Shown here one piece after another: positions 36,719 to 46,224 of a stretch of 64,000 bases of DNA; positions within the stretch are counted from its first letter, which is position 1; the number at the start of each line of letters is the position of its first letter. The position numbers and the translations under genes were made by a program. The notes under the pieces were generated by a model that was not told the origin of the DNA, searched no databases, and saw only the letters and a program-made list of their open reading frames with translations. Source of the DNA: Frateuria aurantia DSM 6220 (lineage in GTDB: Bacteria > Pseudomonadota > Gammaproteobacteria > Xanthomonadales > Rhodanobacteraceae); contig NC_017033.1 of NCBI RefSeq assembly GCF_000242255.2, forward strand, positions 3,173,110 through 3,237,109, in the 5' to 3' direction.

Positions 36719-38158
36719 ATGAATATCCTGGTTGTCACCCTGCTGGCGGCGGTGGCCCTGCTCGCCACCGGCCTGGCCTTGTGGCTGATGCTGAAGCGGA
36801 ACGAATACGGTGCCGACGACGCCGTGCTGGCCCGACTCGACAACCTGGCCTCGGATCAGCGTCACCTGCGCGATGCGCTGGCCACCGAGCTGAGGGCCGG
36901 GCGCAGCGAGCTGGCCGAGGTCCTGCATGCCTTTCGCCAGCCGCTGGTCGAGCAACTGGCCACCGCCGGTGCCGCCCAGCAGCGCCACAGCGAGGTCTTC
37001 GGCCTGCGCCTGGAGCAGCTGACCCGGCGAGTCGACGAAAGCCTGCAGGCTCTGGCCGAACGGCAGGAGGAAACGGCCCGCAAGAATCGCCATGAAGCCG
37101 GGCAGGCCCTGGCCCGCCTGGGGGAGCAGCAGCAGCAGCGCCTGCACGAGGTGCGCCAGACCCTGGAGCAGCAGCTGACCCGGCTGCAGAACGACAACGC
37201 AGCCCGGCTGGAACAAATGCGGGTCACCGTGGATGAAAAACTGCAAAGTACCCTGGAAACCCGTCTGGGCCAGTCCTTCCAGCTGGTATCGGACCGACTG
37301 GAGGCGGTCCAGCGCGGACTGGGTGAAATGCAGCAGCTGGCCACCGGTGTCGGTGACCTGAAGCGGGTGCTGAGCAATGTGAAGACCCGTGGCATTTTCG
37401 GCGAAGTACAGCTGGCCGCCTTGCTGGAGCAGATCCTGGTGCCCGAGCAATATGCCGCCAATGTCGCCACCGTGCCGGGATCCAGCGAGCGGGTCGAGTT
37501 CGCGATCCGGCTGCCCGGCAGCGATGAACGACAACCGGTATGGCTGCCCATTGATGCCAAGTTTCCGCTGGAAGACTATCAGCGTCTGCTGGATGCCCAG
37601 GAAGCGGCGGATGCCGAGGCTGCCGCCGAGGCCGGCAGGCGCCTGGAGCTGCGGGTCCGCGAAGAGGCGAAACGGATCCATGGCAAATACATCGCGCCGC
37701 CGCATACCACCGATTTCGGCCTGCTGTTCCTGCCCACCGAAGGCCTCTATGCCGAAGTCATCCGCCGCCCCGGCCTCAGCGAATGGCTGCAGCGCGAACA
37801 ACGGATCAGTATCGCCGGGCCCAGCACCCTGACGGCCCTGCTCAACAGTCTGCAGATGGGTTTCCGGACCCTGGCCATTGAAAAGCGCAGCAGCGAGGTC
37901 TGGCAGCTGCTGGGCGCGGTGAAGACCGAGTTCCACAAGTTCGCCAGCATTCTGGAAAAGGCCGAGAAGCAGCTCAACACGGTCAGTCGCAGCATCGGCG
38001 ACGCCGGCAAGAAGACCCGCACCATCGAGCGCCGCCTGCGCAGCGTCGAGTCGATGGGCAGCGAGCAGGCACAGCATTGGCTGGGCGGCCTGTCACTGGA
38101 TGATATCGGCGATGACGAGCCGCCGGAAACATCGGCACCTGCGGCTCCGCAGACTTGA
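36719..38158 (+). CDS. rmuC: DNA recombination protein RmuC
   Basis: A 479-residue RmuC-family protein: one N-terminal membrane helix (about residues 4-24, [21 protein letters not shown]), a long coiled coil (about 40-215), then the conserved RmuC nuclease-like domain (about 220-440: [72 protein letters not shown]). RmuC limits inversions at short inverted repeats in E. coli, and the catalytic activity is inferred from its PD-(D/E)xK-like fold. The ATG at 36719 leads straight into the membrane helix. Divergent from alaC. Confidence 0.95.
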   Translation: MNILVVTLLAAVALLATGLALWLMLKRNEYGADDAVLARLDNLASDQRHLRDALATELRAGRSELAEVLHAFRQPLVEQLATAGAAQQRHSEVFGLRLEQLTRRVDESLQALAERQEETARKNRHEAGQALARLGEQQQQRLHEVRQTLEQQLTRLQNDNAARLEQMRVTVDEKLQSTLETRLGQSFQLVSDRLEAVQRGLGEMQQLATGVGDLKRVLSNVKTRGIFGEVQLAALLEQILVPEQYAANVATVPGSSERVEFAIRLPGSDERQPVWLPIDAKFPLEDYQRLLDAQEAADAEAAAEAGRRLELRVREEAKRIHGKYIAPPHTTDFGLLFLPTEGLYAEVIRRPGLSEWLQREQRISIAGPSTLTALLNSLQMGFRTLAIEKRSSEVWQLLGAVKTEFHKFASILEKAEKQLNTVSRSIGDAGKKTRTIERRLRSVESMGSEQAQHWLGGLSLDDIGDDEPPETSAPAAPQT

Positions 38159-38340
38159 GCCAGAGCGGATCTGGGCTCAGGGCCGATACCGGCCGCACGC
38201 CCAGGCCTCGATCCACCGCCACCGCCCTGCCGCATACGCAGGGTCGAGGTCAGCGCTTCATCCCGCGACGCCGGCCGCTCTCCATGCCGCAGACATACGG
38301 CTTGAGCTTATGGCGTCAGCGCGGAGCATGGAGCGCTCTG

Positions 38341-38371
38341 CCGGCCGTGGCGGTCGCATGGCCACGGCCGG
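38341..38371. terminator. Stem-loop between convergent rmuC and the sugar transporter gene
   Basis: Perfect 11-bp stem CCGGCCGTGGC / GCCACGGCCGG with a 9-nt loop, followed at once by a second short stem around CCGTTCAACGG. Neither strand shows a T run, so termination strength is uncertain. Confidence 0.4.
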
Positions 38372-38377
38372 CGCCGT

Positions 38378-39778
38378 TCAACGGCGCTGCTGGTAGGGGA
38401 AGAAAGTCCGCGAGCGCAAGGCCTGCTCGATCTGCTCCAGACTCTTGCCCTTGGTTTCAGGCACCAGGAAATAGATGAAGAGCAGACTCAGCAGGGAGAT
38501 GCCGGCATACAGCCAGAAGGTGTGGGCCGCCCCCAGCCAGGTGACCAGACTCAGCGTGGTCAGGGTCACTACCAGATCAAAGATCCAGTGGCTGAAGGCC
38601 CCCACGCTGGCGCCCTTGCCACGGACGAACAGCGGATAGACTTCGGCATTGATCAGCCAGATGCAGACCCCGAAGCCACCGCAATTGAGCATCAGATAGG
38701 CCGCCAGGCAAGCCACCACCAGCCACTGCGACAGTGGCGTGCTGGGGCCGTTGGCACCAAACAGCAGACCCATCACCACCAGCGCGACGATCGAGCCTGG
38801 AATCATCCACAACAGAAAGCGACGGCGGCCGATCCGGTCCACCAGCACACTGCCGACCATGGTCGCGATCACCACCAGCAAGGTGCTGAAGCCGGTCGCC
38901 AGCACCGCGGCATGCTCGGAAAAGCCCGCCTTGACCAGGATCGTCGGCGCATAATAGATCAGCGCGTTGTTGCCGGTGATCTGGGAAAACATCGAGATGC
39001 TGGCACCGACAATCAGGGCCGGCCGGATCCAGGGCTGCAACAAGTCCTTCCAGCTGCCCTCGTCATCGCTGTCGACGACTTTCTGGATTTCGCCCAGCTC
39101 GGCATCGGCCTCGGCAGCACTCCCGCGAACCCGGGTCAGCACCTGTCGGGCCTCGTCACGACGGCCGCGCACCACCAGCCAGCGCGGACTCTCGGGCAGA
39201 ATCACCATGCCCGACAGCAGCAGCAGCGCCGGCACCACGCCCAGCCCGAACATCCAGCGCCAATGGTCGCCCAGCGCGAGGCCGGTGAAATAGGCCACAG
39301 TGATGCCGAACACCACCATGAACTGGAACAGCACCACCAGCTTGCCGCGATGATCGCGCGGAGCGACTTCGGCGATATAGACAGGAATGATCTGGGTGGA
39401 ACTGCCCGCCGACAACCCCAGAATAAAACGCGCCAGCACCAGGGCAACGACACCGGTCGCCGCAGCCGACAGCAGGGAACCGATCGCGAACAGGATACCG
39501 GCCACGATCACCATGCGGCGACGTCCGAGTCGATCCGAGAACGGGCCGGTGCCCAGACAGCCGACCAGTGCGCCGAAGATGATGGCGCTGGTGATCACCT
39601 GCTTCAGGCCGTCATCCAGGGCGAATTCGCGGCCCAGGCCCAGCAGAGCGACCCCGATGATGCCGGTGTCGTAACCGAACAGCAATCCGCCAAGGGCCGC
39701 GACGAGAGCGGTCCAGATCACCAGTCGATGGCTGGAACCGGTACCCTGCCCGGACGGAGTCGCCTGTGTTGTTCCCAT
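38378..39778 (-). CDS. MFS sugar porter (sugar:H+ symporter family)
   Basis: A 466-residue twelve-helix transporter of the sugar porter family: GGLLFGYDTGIIGVALL in helix 1, SDRLGRRRMV between helices 2 and 3, PVYIAEVAPRDHRGKLV after helix 4, PESPRWLVVRGR before the central loop, QITGNNALIYYAPTI in helix 7, DRIGRRRFLLW, and the closing VPETKGKSLEQIE. The exact sugar is not readable. It is the last gene of the fru operon, its ATG overlapping the preceding stop by one base (TGATG), so a role with fructose or a related sugar is inferred. Confidence 0.92.
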   Translation of the reverse strand: MGTTQATPSGQGTGSSHRLVIWTALVAALGGLLFGYDTGIIGVALLGLGREFALDDGLKQVITSAIIFGALVGCLGTGPFSDRLGRRRMVIVAGILFAIGSLLSAAATGVVALVLARFILGLSAGSSTQIIPVYIAEVAPRDHRGKLVVLFQFMVVFGITVAYFTGLALGDHWRWMFGLGVVPALLLLSGMVILPESPRWLVVRGRRDEARQVLTRVRGSAAEADAELGEIQKVVDSDDEGSWKDLLQPWIRPALIVGASISMFSQITGNNALIYYAPTILVKAGFSEHAAVLATGFSTLLVVIATMVGSVLVDRIGRRRFLLWMIPGSIVALVVMGLLFGANGPSTPLSQWLVVACLAAYLMLNCGGFGVCIWLINAEVYPLFVRGKGASVGAFSHWIFDLVVTLTTLSLVTWLGAAHTFWLYAGISLLSLLFIYFLVPETKGKSLEQIEQALRSRTFFPYQQRR

Positions 39779-40464
39779 CAAATATCTCCTTGCAAAACAC
39801 TGTCCAGTGCCGGGCCACCGTCGGCGGCATCCAGCTGTTGCGGCCATTCAAAGGGAAACAGGGCATGCTCCCGACTGGCCATGACGCGCACCGCATTCGG
39901 CTCGTCCGTGCCGCTGGCCCAGGCTTCGGCCTCGGCCCGGCTGCGGCCGAAACGCATATGTCGCGCCACCAATTGTTCCCGCCGCCGTTGCGGATCCACA
40001 TCCACAAACCAGCGGTCATCCAGATAATCGCGGACCCGGTTCCATGGCGCATCATCGAGCAGCAGGTAATTGCCCTCGGTGATCACCAGCGGAATATCGG
40101 CCGGCACCGCGACCTCGGCGGCCACCGGCTCATCCAGCTCCCGCCGGAAAGCGGGAGCATACACGGTCTCCCCCGGCCTCGGCTCGCGCAATCGTTGCAA
40201 CAGCGCAACATACCCTTCGGCGTCAAACGTGTCCGGAGCACCCTTGCGATCTTGCCGGCCCAGGCGCTGCAGCTGGGCATTCGCCAGGTGATAACCATCC
40301 ATCGGCACCAGCACCGCCTGGCCTGGCAGAGCCCTGATCAGCCACTCGGCCACCGTGGATTTGCCGGCTCCCGGCGGCCCGGCAATGCCCAGGATCCGCC
40401 GCTGGCCTGTCGCAAGCAGATCACGAGCCCGCTGCAGCACTGCCTGTCCGGATCCCGACCTCAT
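39778..40464 (-). CDS. P-loop sugar/nucleoside kinase (YggC/FrcK-like) in the fru operon
   Basis: A 228-residue kinase of the uridine kinase/pantothenate kinase-like group: Walker A GIAGPPGAGKSTVAEWL (about 27-43), VLVPMDGYHLAN, RKGAPDTFDAEGYVALLQRL, and TEGNYLLLDDAPW with a late DVDPQRRREQLVARH arginine segment. Relatives include E. coli YggC, near the cmt PTS genes, and rhizobial FrcK beside a fructose transporter. A fructokinase-like role is therefore plausible but not shown. Its start overlaps the fruA stop by 4 bp and its stop overlaps the MFS start by 1 bp. Confidence 0.82.
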   Translation of the reverse strand: MRSGSGQAVLQRARDLLATGQRRILGIAGPPGAGKSTVAEWLIRALPGQAVLVPMDGYHLANAQLQRLGRQDRKGAPDTFDAEGYVALLQRLREPRPGETVYAPAFRRELDEPVAAEVAVPADIPLVITEGNYLLLDDAPWNRVRDYLDDRWFVDVDPQRRREQLVARHMRFGRSRAEAEAWASGTDEPNAVRVMASREHALFPFEWPQQLDAADGGPALDSVLQGDI

Positions 40465-42230
40465 GCCGTCGCCTCCACCAGCGTCACTTCGCTCGCCCGG
40501 CGCTTGACCACCGCATAACCCAGACCGATCAAGGTCGCACCCGCCAGGATCGACAGCAGATACAGACCGACATGCACCACGGCATGGGGAATCAGCATCA
40601 CGAACACGCCTCCATGCGGCGCCAGCAGTTTGCAGCCGAAATACATCGACAAGGCACCGGTGACGGCACCGCCGACCATCGAGACGGGAATCACCCGCAG
40701 CGGATCCTTGGCCATGAAAGGAATCGCCCCTTCCGAGATAAAGCACAGCCCCAGCACCATCGCGGCCTTGCCGGCCTCGCGATCCTGCAGCGAGAACTTG
40801 CCCGGCGCCAGCAGGCTGGCGAGCCCCATGCCCAGCGGCGGCACCATGCCGGCCGCCATCACCGCGGCCATCGGCGCGTAGCCGCTCTCGCCCTGCGACA
40901 GCATCGCGACGCCGAAGGCATAGGCGGCCTTGTTCACCGGCCCGCCCAGGTCGAAGCACTGCATCGCGCCCAGCACCAGCCCCAGCAGCACGGCATTGCC
41001 GGTATTCATCGAGCTCAGGAAGCGGGTCAGTCCGCCCATCACCATCGCCACCGGCCCCCCGATGACATAGATCATGGCCAGGCCGGTAACCAGACTGGCC
41101 ACCAGCGGAATGATCAGGATCGGCTTCAAGGCCTCCATGCTGCTGGGCAGTTTCAGATACCTGGCAAGGCCCAGTGCCAGATAACCGGCCAGAAAACCGG
41201 CGGCGATGCCGCCCAGGAAACCCGCATTGAGGGTCACGGCCAGATAGCCGCCGATCATGCCCGGGGTGAGACCCGGACGGTCGGCGATGGACCAGGCGAT
41301 ATAACCGGCCAGCACCGGCACCATCAACTTGAAGGCCGTGCCGCCGCCGATCTGCATCAAAGCCGCCGCCAGGGTACCGTGCTGCTCATAGGCCTTGATC
41401 CCGAACACGAAGGACAAGGCGATCAGCAGTCCACCAGCCACCACCATCGGCAACATGAAGGACACCCCGGTCAGCAGGTGGCCGTATACGCCCCGCGACT
41501 TGGTCTTGCCCGGTACCGCTGAGGCTCCGGCCTGGCCGCCACCAGCCTGCTCCACCTCGGCCTGCTGCAAGGCATCGCTCAAGGTCTGCAAAGGCTGTTT
41601 CAAGGCCGCGCCGGTCGAGGTCCGCCAGATCCGCCGGCCGGCGAACCGCTGGCTGTCCACCTCGATATCACAGGCCAGCACCACCACATCGGCGGCCTCG
41701 ATCTCGGCCGGACTCAGTTCATCACGGGCCCCGACCGAACCACGGGTCTCGACCCTGATCTCCCAGCCCTTGGCCCGGGCCGCGGTGACCAACGCTTCGG
41801 CCGCCATAAAGGTATGCGCCACCCCGGTGGGGCAGGCCGTCACCGCCACGATACGCGGCACGTCCCGTGTCTCCATGCCTGCCGCCGGTCTGGTACTGGC
41901 ATCCTCGGCCGTCCACACCCTGGCCTCGACTTCGGCCCGATCCAGCCAGCCGCCCGGATCGGCCAGCACCTCGGCAATCGATCCGCGATACACCCTGCGT
42001 CCCACGAAGCGGCTCAGATCCCCCAGCTCCGCGCCGGCATCGGCGGCGATCAGAATGCAGTCGACCGCTTCGATCTCGGCCGTACTCACCATCCGCGTCG
42101 GCCGCATGCGGCCATGTATCTCGCTGTGCAGCGACCAGCCACGCCGGCGCGCCTCCCGCTCGATGACACTGGCCGCCAGATAGCTGGTCACCATGCCGCT
42201 GGGGCAGGCGCTTGCAAAAATCACGTTCAT
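40461..42230 (-). CDS. fruA: Fructose-specific PTS enzyme IIB'BC
   Basis: A 589-residue membrane permease that imports fructose while phosphorylating it to fructose-1-phosphate. Two EIIB-type domains: B' (residues 1-100, with C9 in FASACPSGM) and B (about 124-225, phospho-acceptor C133 in VTACPTGVAHTFMAAEAL), then the EIIC domain (about 245-589) with about nine helices (VSFMLPMVVAGGLLIALSF, GGYLAVTLNAGFLGGIAAGFLAGYL, GEGA-type FISEGAIPFMAKDPLRVIP). Architecture as in E. coli FruA. The phosphate comes from FruB. Overlaps fruK by 4 bp. Confidence 0.95.
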   Translation of the reverse strand: MNVIFASACPSGMVTSYLAASVIEREARRRGWSLHSEIHGRMRPTRMVSTAEIEAVDCILIAADAGAELGDLSRFVGRRVYRGSIAEVLADPGGWLDRAEVEARVWTAEDASTRPAAGMETRDVPRIVAVTACPTGVAHTFMAAEALVTAARAKGWEIRVETRGSVGARDELSPAEIEAADVVVLACDIEVDSQRFAGRRIWRTSTGAALKQPLQTLSDALQQAEVEQAGGGQAGASAVPGKTKSRGVYGHLLTGVSFMLPMVVAGGLLIALSFVFGIKAYEQHGTLAAALMQIGGGTAFKLMVPVLAGYIAWSIADRPGLTPGMIGGYLAVTLNAGFLGGIAAGFLAGYLALGLARYLKLPSSMEALKPILIIPLVASLVTGLAMIYVIGGPVAMVMGGLTRFLSSMNTGNAVLLGLVLGAMQCFDLGGPVNKAAYAFGVAMLSQGESGYAPMAAVMAAGMVPPLGMGLASLLAPGKFSLQDREAGKAAMVLGLCFISEGAIPFMAKDPLRVIPVSMVGGAVTGALSMYFGCKLLAPHGGVFVMLIPHAVVHVGLYLLSILAGATLIGLGYAVVKRRASEVTLVEATA

Positions 42231-43195
42231 TCCGGCATCTCCGGGGCAGAAACCTTGGGTGAAGGCGCATCCAGACGGACCTGCGCCAGCAATGAAGCGA
42301 AATCGGCGGCATCCGGATCGCCGGGACCGACATGGCGCACGCATTCGGCCGCCAGAGCGGTCGCGAAAGCCAGGCTGCGCGATCGCGGCCAGCCACTGAG
42401 CTCGCCGTGCAATGCCGCCGCCAGCAAGGTATCGCCGGCACAAACCGTGTTCTGCACGGACACCTCGGGCGGATGCGCCTGCAACAACGAAGTTCCGTCG
42501 CACCAGCAGGCCCCTTCGGCCCCCAGCGAAAGGATGACCTGGTCGGCCCAGCCCAGCCGCAGTACCTCGTCCGCGGCCTCTCGCAAGGCGAGCGTATCCG
42601 GCAGAGCGCGGCCCAGCAGCTGTTCGAGCTCCTCTTCGTTGGGCTTCAAGACATGAACTCCGGCCTGGCGGACCGCCTGCATCCCCGGGCCGCTGGTATC
42701 GACCCAGATCGGCAGGCCACTGGCACGCAAGGCCACCAGCCACTGCGCAAAGGCTTCGACATCCACCCCCGGAGGCAGGCTGCCGGAGACCACCACCGCG
42801 TCCATGCCCGCCAGCTGCTCAGGCATCGCGGTCAGCAGCCGCTGCCAGTCGGCCGCCGTGATCGTCAGGCCCGGACCGTTCAAGTCACTGACCCGGCCGT
42901 CGGCCTCGGCCAGCTTCACATTGATCCGGGTGCTGCCGGCCACGGTCACGAAGGCGTCTTCCATCTGCTCGCGACGGAACAACTGCCCGAACGGCTCCGC
43001 ATTGTCCTCCCCCAGCAAGCCACCGAGGCGGACCGCATGTCCAAGCCGCCGCAACACGCGCCCGACATTGATGCCCTTGCCGGCCGGATCCATGCGACTG
43101 GATTGCGCGCGATGCACGGTTCCCGGCCGCAGAGCCGGCAGCGTGACTGCCAGGTCGAAGGCCGGATTGAGGGTGTAGCAAATGATTTTCGCCAT
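42227..43195 (-). CDS. fruK: 1-phosphofructokinase
   Basis: A 322-residue PfkB-family kinase converting fructose-1-phosphate to fructose-1,6-bisphosphate. Motifs: ICYTLNPAFDLAVTL at the start, GKGINVGRVLRRLGH (PfkB signature 1 region), STRINVKL, VSGSLPPGV, VLKPNEEELEQLLGR, and the C-terminal catalytic-base motif, which here reads VCAGDTLLAAAL where the family usually has VGAGDS. The Asp is kept. Sits between fruB and fruA, overlapping both (1 and 4 bp). Confidence 0.95.
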   Translation of the reverse strand: MAKIICYTLNPAFDLAVTLPALRPGTVHRAQSSRMDPAGKGINVGRVLRRLGHAVRLGGLLGEDNAEPFGQLFRREQMEDAFVTVAGSTRINVKLAEADGRVSDLNGPGLTITAADWQRLLTAMPEQLAGMDAVVVSGSLPPGVDVEAFAQWLVALRASGLPIWVDTSGPGMQAVRQAGVHVLKPNEEELEQLLGRALPDTLALREAADEVLRLGWADQVILSLGAEGACWCDGTSLLQAHPPEVSVQNTVCAGDTLLAAALHGELSGWPRSRSLAFATALAAECVRHVGPGDPDAADFASLLAQVRLDAPSPKVSAPEMPE

Positions 43196-46074
43196 CAGTC
43201 CTGCCCCGGTTCCAGTGCCGCCGCGACGGCCGTTTCCAGCGTCTGCCGCACGGCAGCCGCCGTCGGCTGCGCCAAGGCCAGGCTCGCCAGCTCCCGGGCC
43301 TGGGGCATGCCCAGACGGCGGATCATGGCCTTGACCTGCGGAATCCGCCGCGCGGTCACGGACAGTTCGTCCACCCCCAGACCGACCAGCACCGGTACGG
43401 CCAGCGGGTCCGAGCCCAGCTCGCCGCAGACACCGACCCAGCGCCCATGGGCATGCGCCGCCTCCACCGTCAGACGGATCAGCTGCAACACGGCCGGGTG
43501 GATCGCGTCGGACTGGGCCGACAGGCTGGCGTGGCCGCGATCGATGGCCAGCGTGTACTGGGTCAGATCATTGGTCCCGATCGAAAAGAAATCGACCTCG
43601 GCCGCCAGGCTGGCGGCCAGCAGGGCACTGGAGGGTATTTCCACCATCACGCCGAGCTGCACGTCCGGTGCCCGGATCTCGGCCTGCAACCGATCAAACA
43701 CCCGTTTGCCGGCCCGGAATTCCTCGACGTCCTTGATCATCGGAAACATGATGCGCAAGGGACGCGAACCGGCCGCCATCAACAGGGCACGCAGCTGGGT
43801 TTCCAGCACCTCGGGCCGGCTCAGCGCCAGACGGATGCCGCGCATGCCCAGAAAAGGATTGTCCTCGGCCGCAACCGGCCAGTACGGCAACGGCTTGTCG
43901 CCGCCCACATCCAGGGTCCGAGCCACCAGCGGACGACCCGCAAGCGCATCGAAAGCCTCGCCGTACTCGGCGATCTGGGTTTTCAGATCGGGAAAGTCGG
44001 GATGGGCCATGAAAATGAACTCGGTGCGCAGCAGACCGACCCCTTCGGCACCGCGTTCGACCGCATCCACCGCATGCGCCGTATTGCCCAGGTTGGCGGC
44101 CACTTCGACCCGGTGCCCGTCGCGGGTGCAGGCCGGCTCGTGCCGGTTCTGGTAGGCCTCCTGCTCTATCCTGGCCTGCTCCTCGATACGCCGCTCGAAA
44201 CGGCGCACCGTCTCCGGGTCCGGGGCCGGAATCAGTCGCCCGGCATCGCCGTCCACCGCCAGTTCGATGCCGGCCGTCAGCTGCAGCACGGCCTCGCCGG
44301 CGCCGACCACGGCGGGAATGCCCAGCGCCCGCGCCAGAATCGCGCTGTGTGCAGTCGCCCCGCCCTTGGCGGTGACCAGGGCGCGTACCCGCGAGGTGTC
44401 CAGCCGGGCGACATCGGATGGCCCCACATCCTCGGCCACCAGCACATAGGGGGTATCCGGCGGCTCCGGCAGCGGCGTATCGCACAGCAAACACAGCACC
44501 CGCCTGCCCACATCGCGCAGGTCGGTGGCCCGCTCGGCAAGCAGGCGATCGGCCAGCGCTTCCTGGGCACTCGCCGCGGTATCAATCGCATGCCACCAGC
44601 CGGCCTCCGCCGAGGCGCCTTCATGAATCGACTCCAGCGCGGCATCACGCAGACCGGGGTCGGCCAACATTTCGATATGCACCGACAGGATATTGGCGAC
44701 CTTGGCTCCCTGGGTACCCTGGATCAGCACATCCAGCTGCTGCGCCGCCTGCGCCAGGGACTGATCCAGTCGCCCGATTTCATGGTCGGGGGAAGCCGCC
44801 TTCTCCGGATAGTCAAAACGAGGATGGCGCAGCACATAAATCGGCGCCACGGCCAGGCCGGGGGACGCCGGGATGGCGGCCATGGCCACTCCGGGTTCCG
44901 GTGCAGCCGGCAAGGCCTCGGTCTGCGCTGCCGGCACTTCGCGCGGTTGCACCACCTCATTCAAGGGCTGCACCGACTCGCCCAGGCCATCCTGGACCGC
45001 AGCCAGCATCGCCGCCACGGCCGCTTCGGCCGTTTCGCCATGGGCCGAAAACACCAAGGTCTGGCCGCGCCGGGCACCCAGTCCCAGGACCTTGGTAAGA
45101 CTGGCCGCCGAAATCGCCTCCGGGCTGCCTTCCAGCACGCGGACACGCACGGGAACCGACTGCGCACGTGCCGTCTGCACCAGAAGCTTGGCCGGCCGGG
45201 CATGCAGGCCATGAGCATTCAGCAGGCGGACCCGTCCGGTATGCGTCTCGCCGTCTTCACCGGCCAGCACGGCCAGGGTGGTATCGGCGGAAAGGCCTTT
45301 CAGGCCCGCGACCGCGCCCCGGGCCAGCAATTGTTCCAGCCGTTCCAGCAAGGGACGATGCGCCTCGCCGCGCGCCGCCAGGCAGAAGACGCCGAACAGT
45401 CCGCCCTCGACCGGCGCCTGCGACGTCGCCAAGGCCAGCGCAGGCACATCCACGGCCTGGGCCGAGCGCACCAGGGCCAGGCCCGGACCCAGCGGAATCA
45501 GCGGCTGGCTGGCGACCGCGGCGACAAAAGCCGGTTGCACGCACCCCAGCCCCTGCAGGCGTGCCGCCGCCGCCAGCGCCAGTTCGGCCGCCGACCTGAC
45601 CGGCAGATTCAGGCACAAGGTGTCCGCATCCAGCTTCGGCGGGGTCTCGACATGACCGAGCACCGCCACGATGGCGTCGGCATCTTCGGCCCGGGCCAGC
45701 ATCGCCTCGGCACCATCACGCCCCAGGGCATGGGTCAGCTGGCGCAGGATATCGAGATGCTCGTCAGACTGCGCGGCAATCGCCACCAGCAGATGAACCA
45801 CGTGCCCGTCATGCCAGGCCACCCCGTCAGGAAACTGCAGCACCCGCACGCCAGTCGCCACCACCTCTCCGCGACTGGCCGGCGTGCCGTGGGGGATCGC
45901 GATCCCGCTGCCCAGCCAGGTCGAACCCTGCCGTTCGCGCTCCAGCAGGCCCCCGGCATAACCCGGCCGGGCGAAACCGGCCTCGACCAGAGCCGCGCCG
46001 GCCAGGGCCAGGGCCTGCTGCCAGTCATCCGCCTTGCACTTCAGTCGCACATCGTCACGCGTTAATGCCAGCAT
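43195..46074 (-). CDS. fruB: Fructose PTS multiphosphoryl transfer protein (EIIA-HPr-EI fusion)
   Basis: A 959-residue soluble protein carrying the complete phosphate relay from PEP to FruA. EIIA-fru domain, residues 1-145, with acceptor H62 in GIAIPHGTP; a linker/middle domain (about 150-280); HPr domain (about 278-365), acceptor H291 in NAHGLHARPAKLL; and enzyme I (about 395-959), acceptor H576 in KGGATAHSAILAR, with the PEP-binding LLRTEFIFM, GIRLALSRPEVL and GVMVEIPSSALLA motifs. This tripartite form is typical of Xanthomonadales and pseudomonads. First gene of the five-gene leftward operon. Confidence 0.96.
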   Translation of the reverse strand: MLALTRDDVRLKCKADDWQQALALAGAALVEAGFARPGYAGGLLERERQGSTWLGSGIAIPHGTPASRGEVVATGVRVLQFPDGVAWHDGHVVHLLVAIAAQSDEHLDILRQLTHALGRDGAEAMLARAEDADAIVAVLGHVETPPKLDADTLCLNLPVRSAAELALAAAARLQGLGCVQPAFVAAVASQPLIPLGPGLALVRSAQAVDVPALALATSQAPVEGGLFGVFCLAARGEAHRPLLERLEQLLARGAVAGLKGLSADTTLAVLAGEDGETHTGRVRLLNAHGLHARPAKLLVQTARAQSVPVRVRVLEGSPEAISAASLTKVLGLGARRGQTLVFSAHGETAEAAVAAMLAAVQDGLGESVQPLNEVVQPREVPAAQTEALPAAPEPGVAMAAIPASPGLAVAPIYVLRHPRFDYPEKAASPDHEIGRLDQSLAQAAQQLDVLIQGTQGAKVANILSVHIEMLADPGLRDAALESIHEGASAEAGWWHAIDTAASAQEALADRLLAERATDLRDVGRRVLCLLCDTPLPEPPDTPYVLVAEDVGPSDVARLDTSRVRALVTAKGGATAHSAILARALGIPAVVGAGEAVLQLTAGIELAVDGDAGRLIPAPDPETVRRFERRIEEQARIEQEAYQNRHEPACTRDGHRVEVAANLGNTAHAVDAVERGAEGVGLLRTEFIFMAHPDFPDLKTQIAEYGEAFDALAGRPLVARTLDVGGDKPLPYWPVAAEDNPFLGMRGIRLALSRPEVLETQLRALLMAAGSRPLRIMFPMIKDVEEFRAGKRVFDRLQAEIRAPDVQLGVMVEIPSSALLAASLAAEVDFFSIGTNDLTQYTLAIDRGHASLSAQSDAIHPAVLQLIRLTVEAAHAHGRWVGVCGELGSDPLAVPVLVGLGVDELSVTARRIPQVKAMIRRLGMPQARELASLALAQPTAAAVRQTLETAVAAALEPGQD

Positions 46075-46103
46075 CCGCAGGCCTCCAATGTTACTGGCCG
46101 GGA

Positions 46104-46168
46104 TTCAACCCGACCGGTTTGACGTGGCAGGGTCCAGATCGCTGCATACCGGATGCTGAAACGTGTCA
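46104..46168. promoter_or_regulatory. Candidate FruR operators between fruB and fruR
   Basis: TGAAACGTGTCA (46157-46168) differs by one base from the palindromic Cra/FruR consensus TGAAACGTTTCA. A second imperfect palindrome, TTCAACC/GGTTTGA (46104-46110 with 46116-46122), lies 41 bp away on the fruB side. Both are in the shared promoter region, so FruR probably controls both directions, relieved by fructose-1-phosphate as known for Cra. A GATAAT at 46177-46182 could be the fruR -10. Confidence 0.6.
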
Positions 46169-46224
46169 CTTGATGCGATAATGCTGTGAGTTTCCCGTCA
46201 AAGAATCAAGATGCGCTGCAAAAG

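Noticed and set aside
43447-46065. 872-codon open frame on the plus strand opposite fruB
   Set aside because: Shadow of fruB; composition is His/Arg/Gln-rich with no fold or motif.
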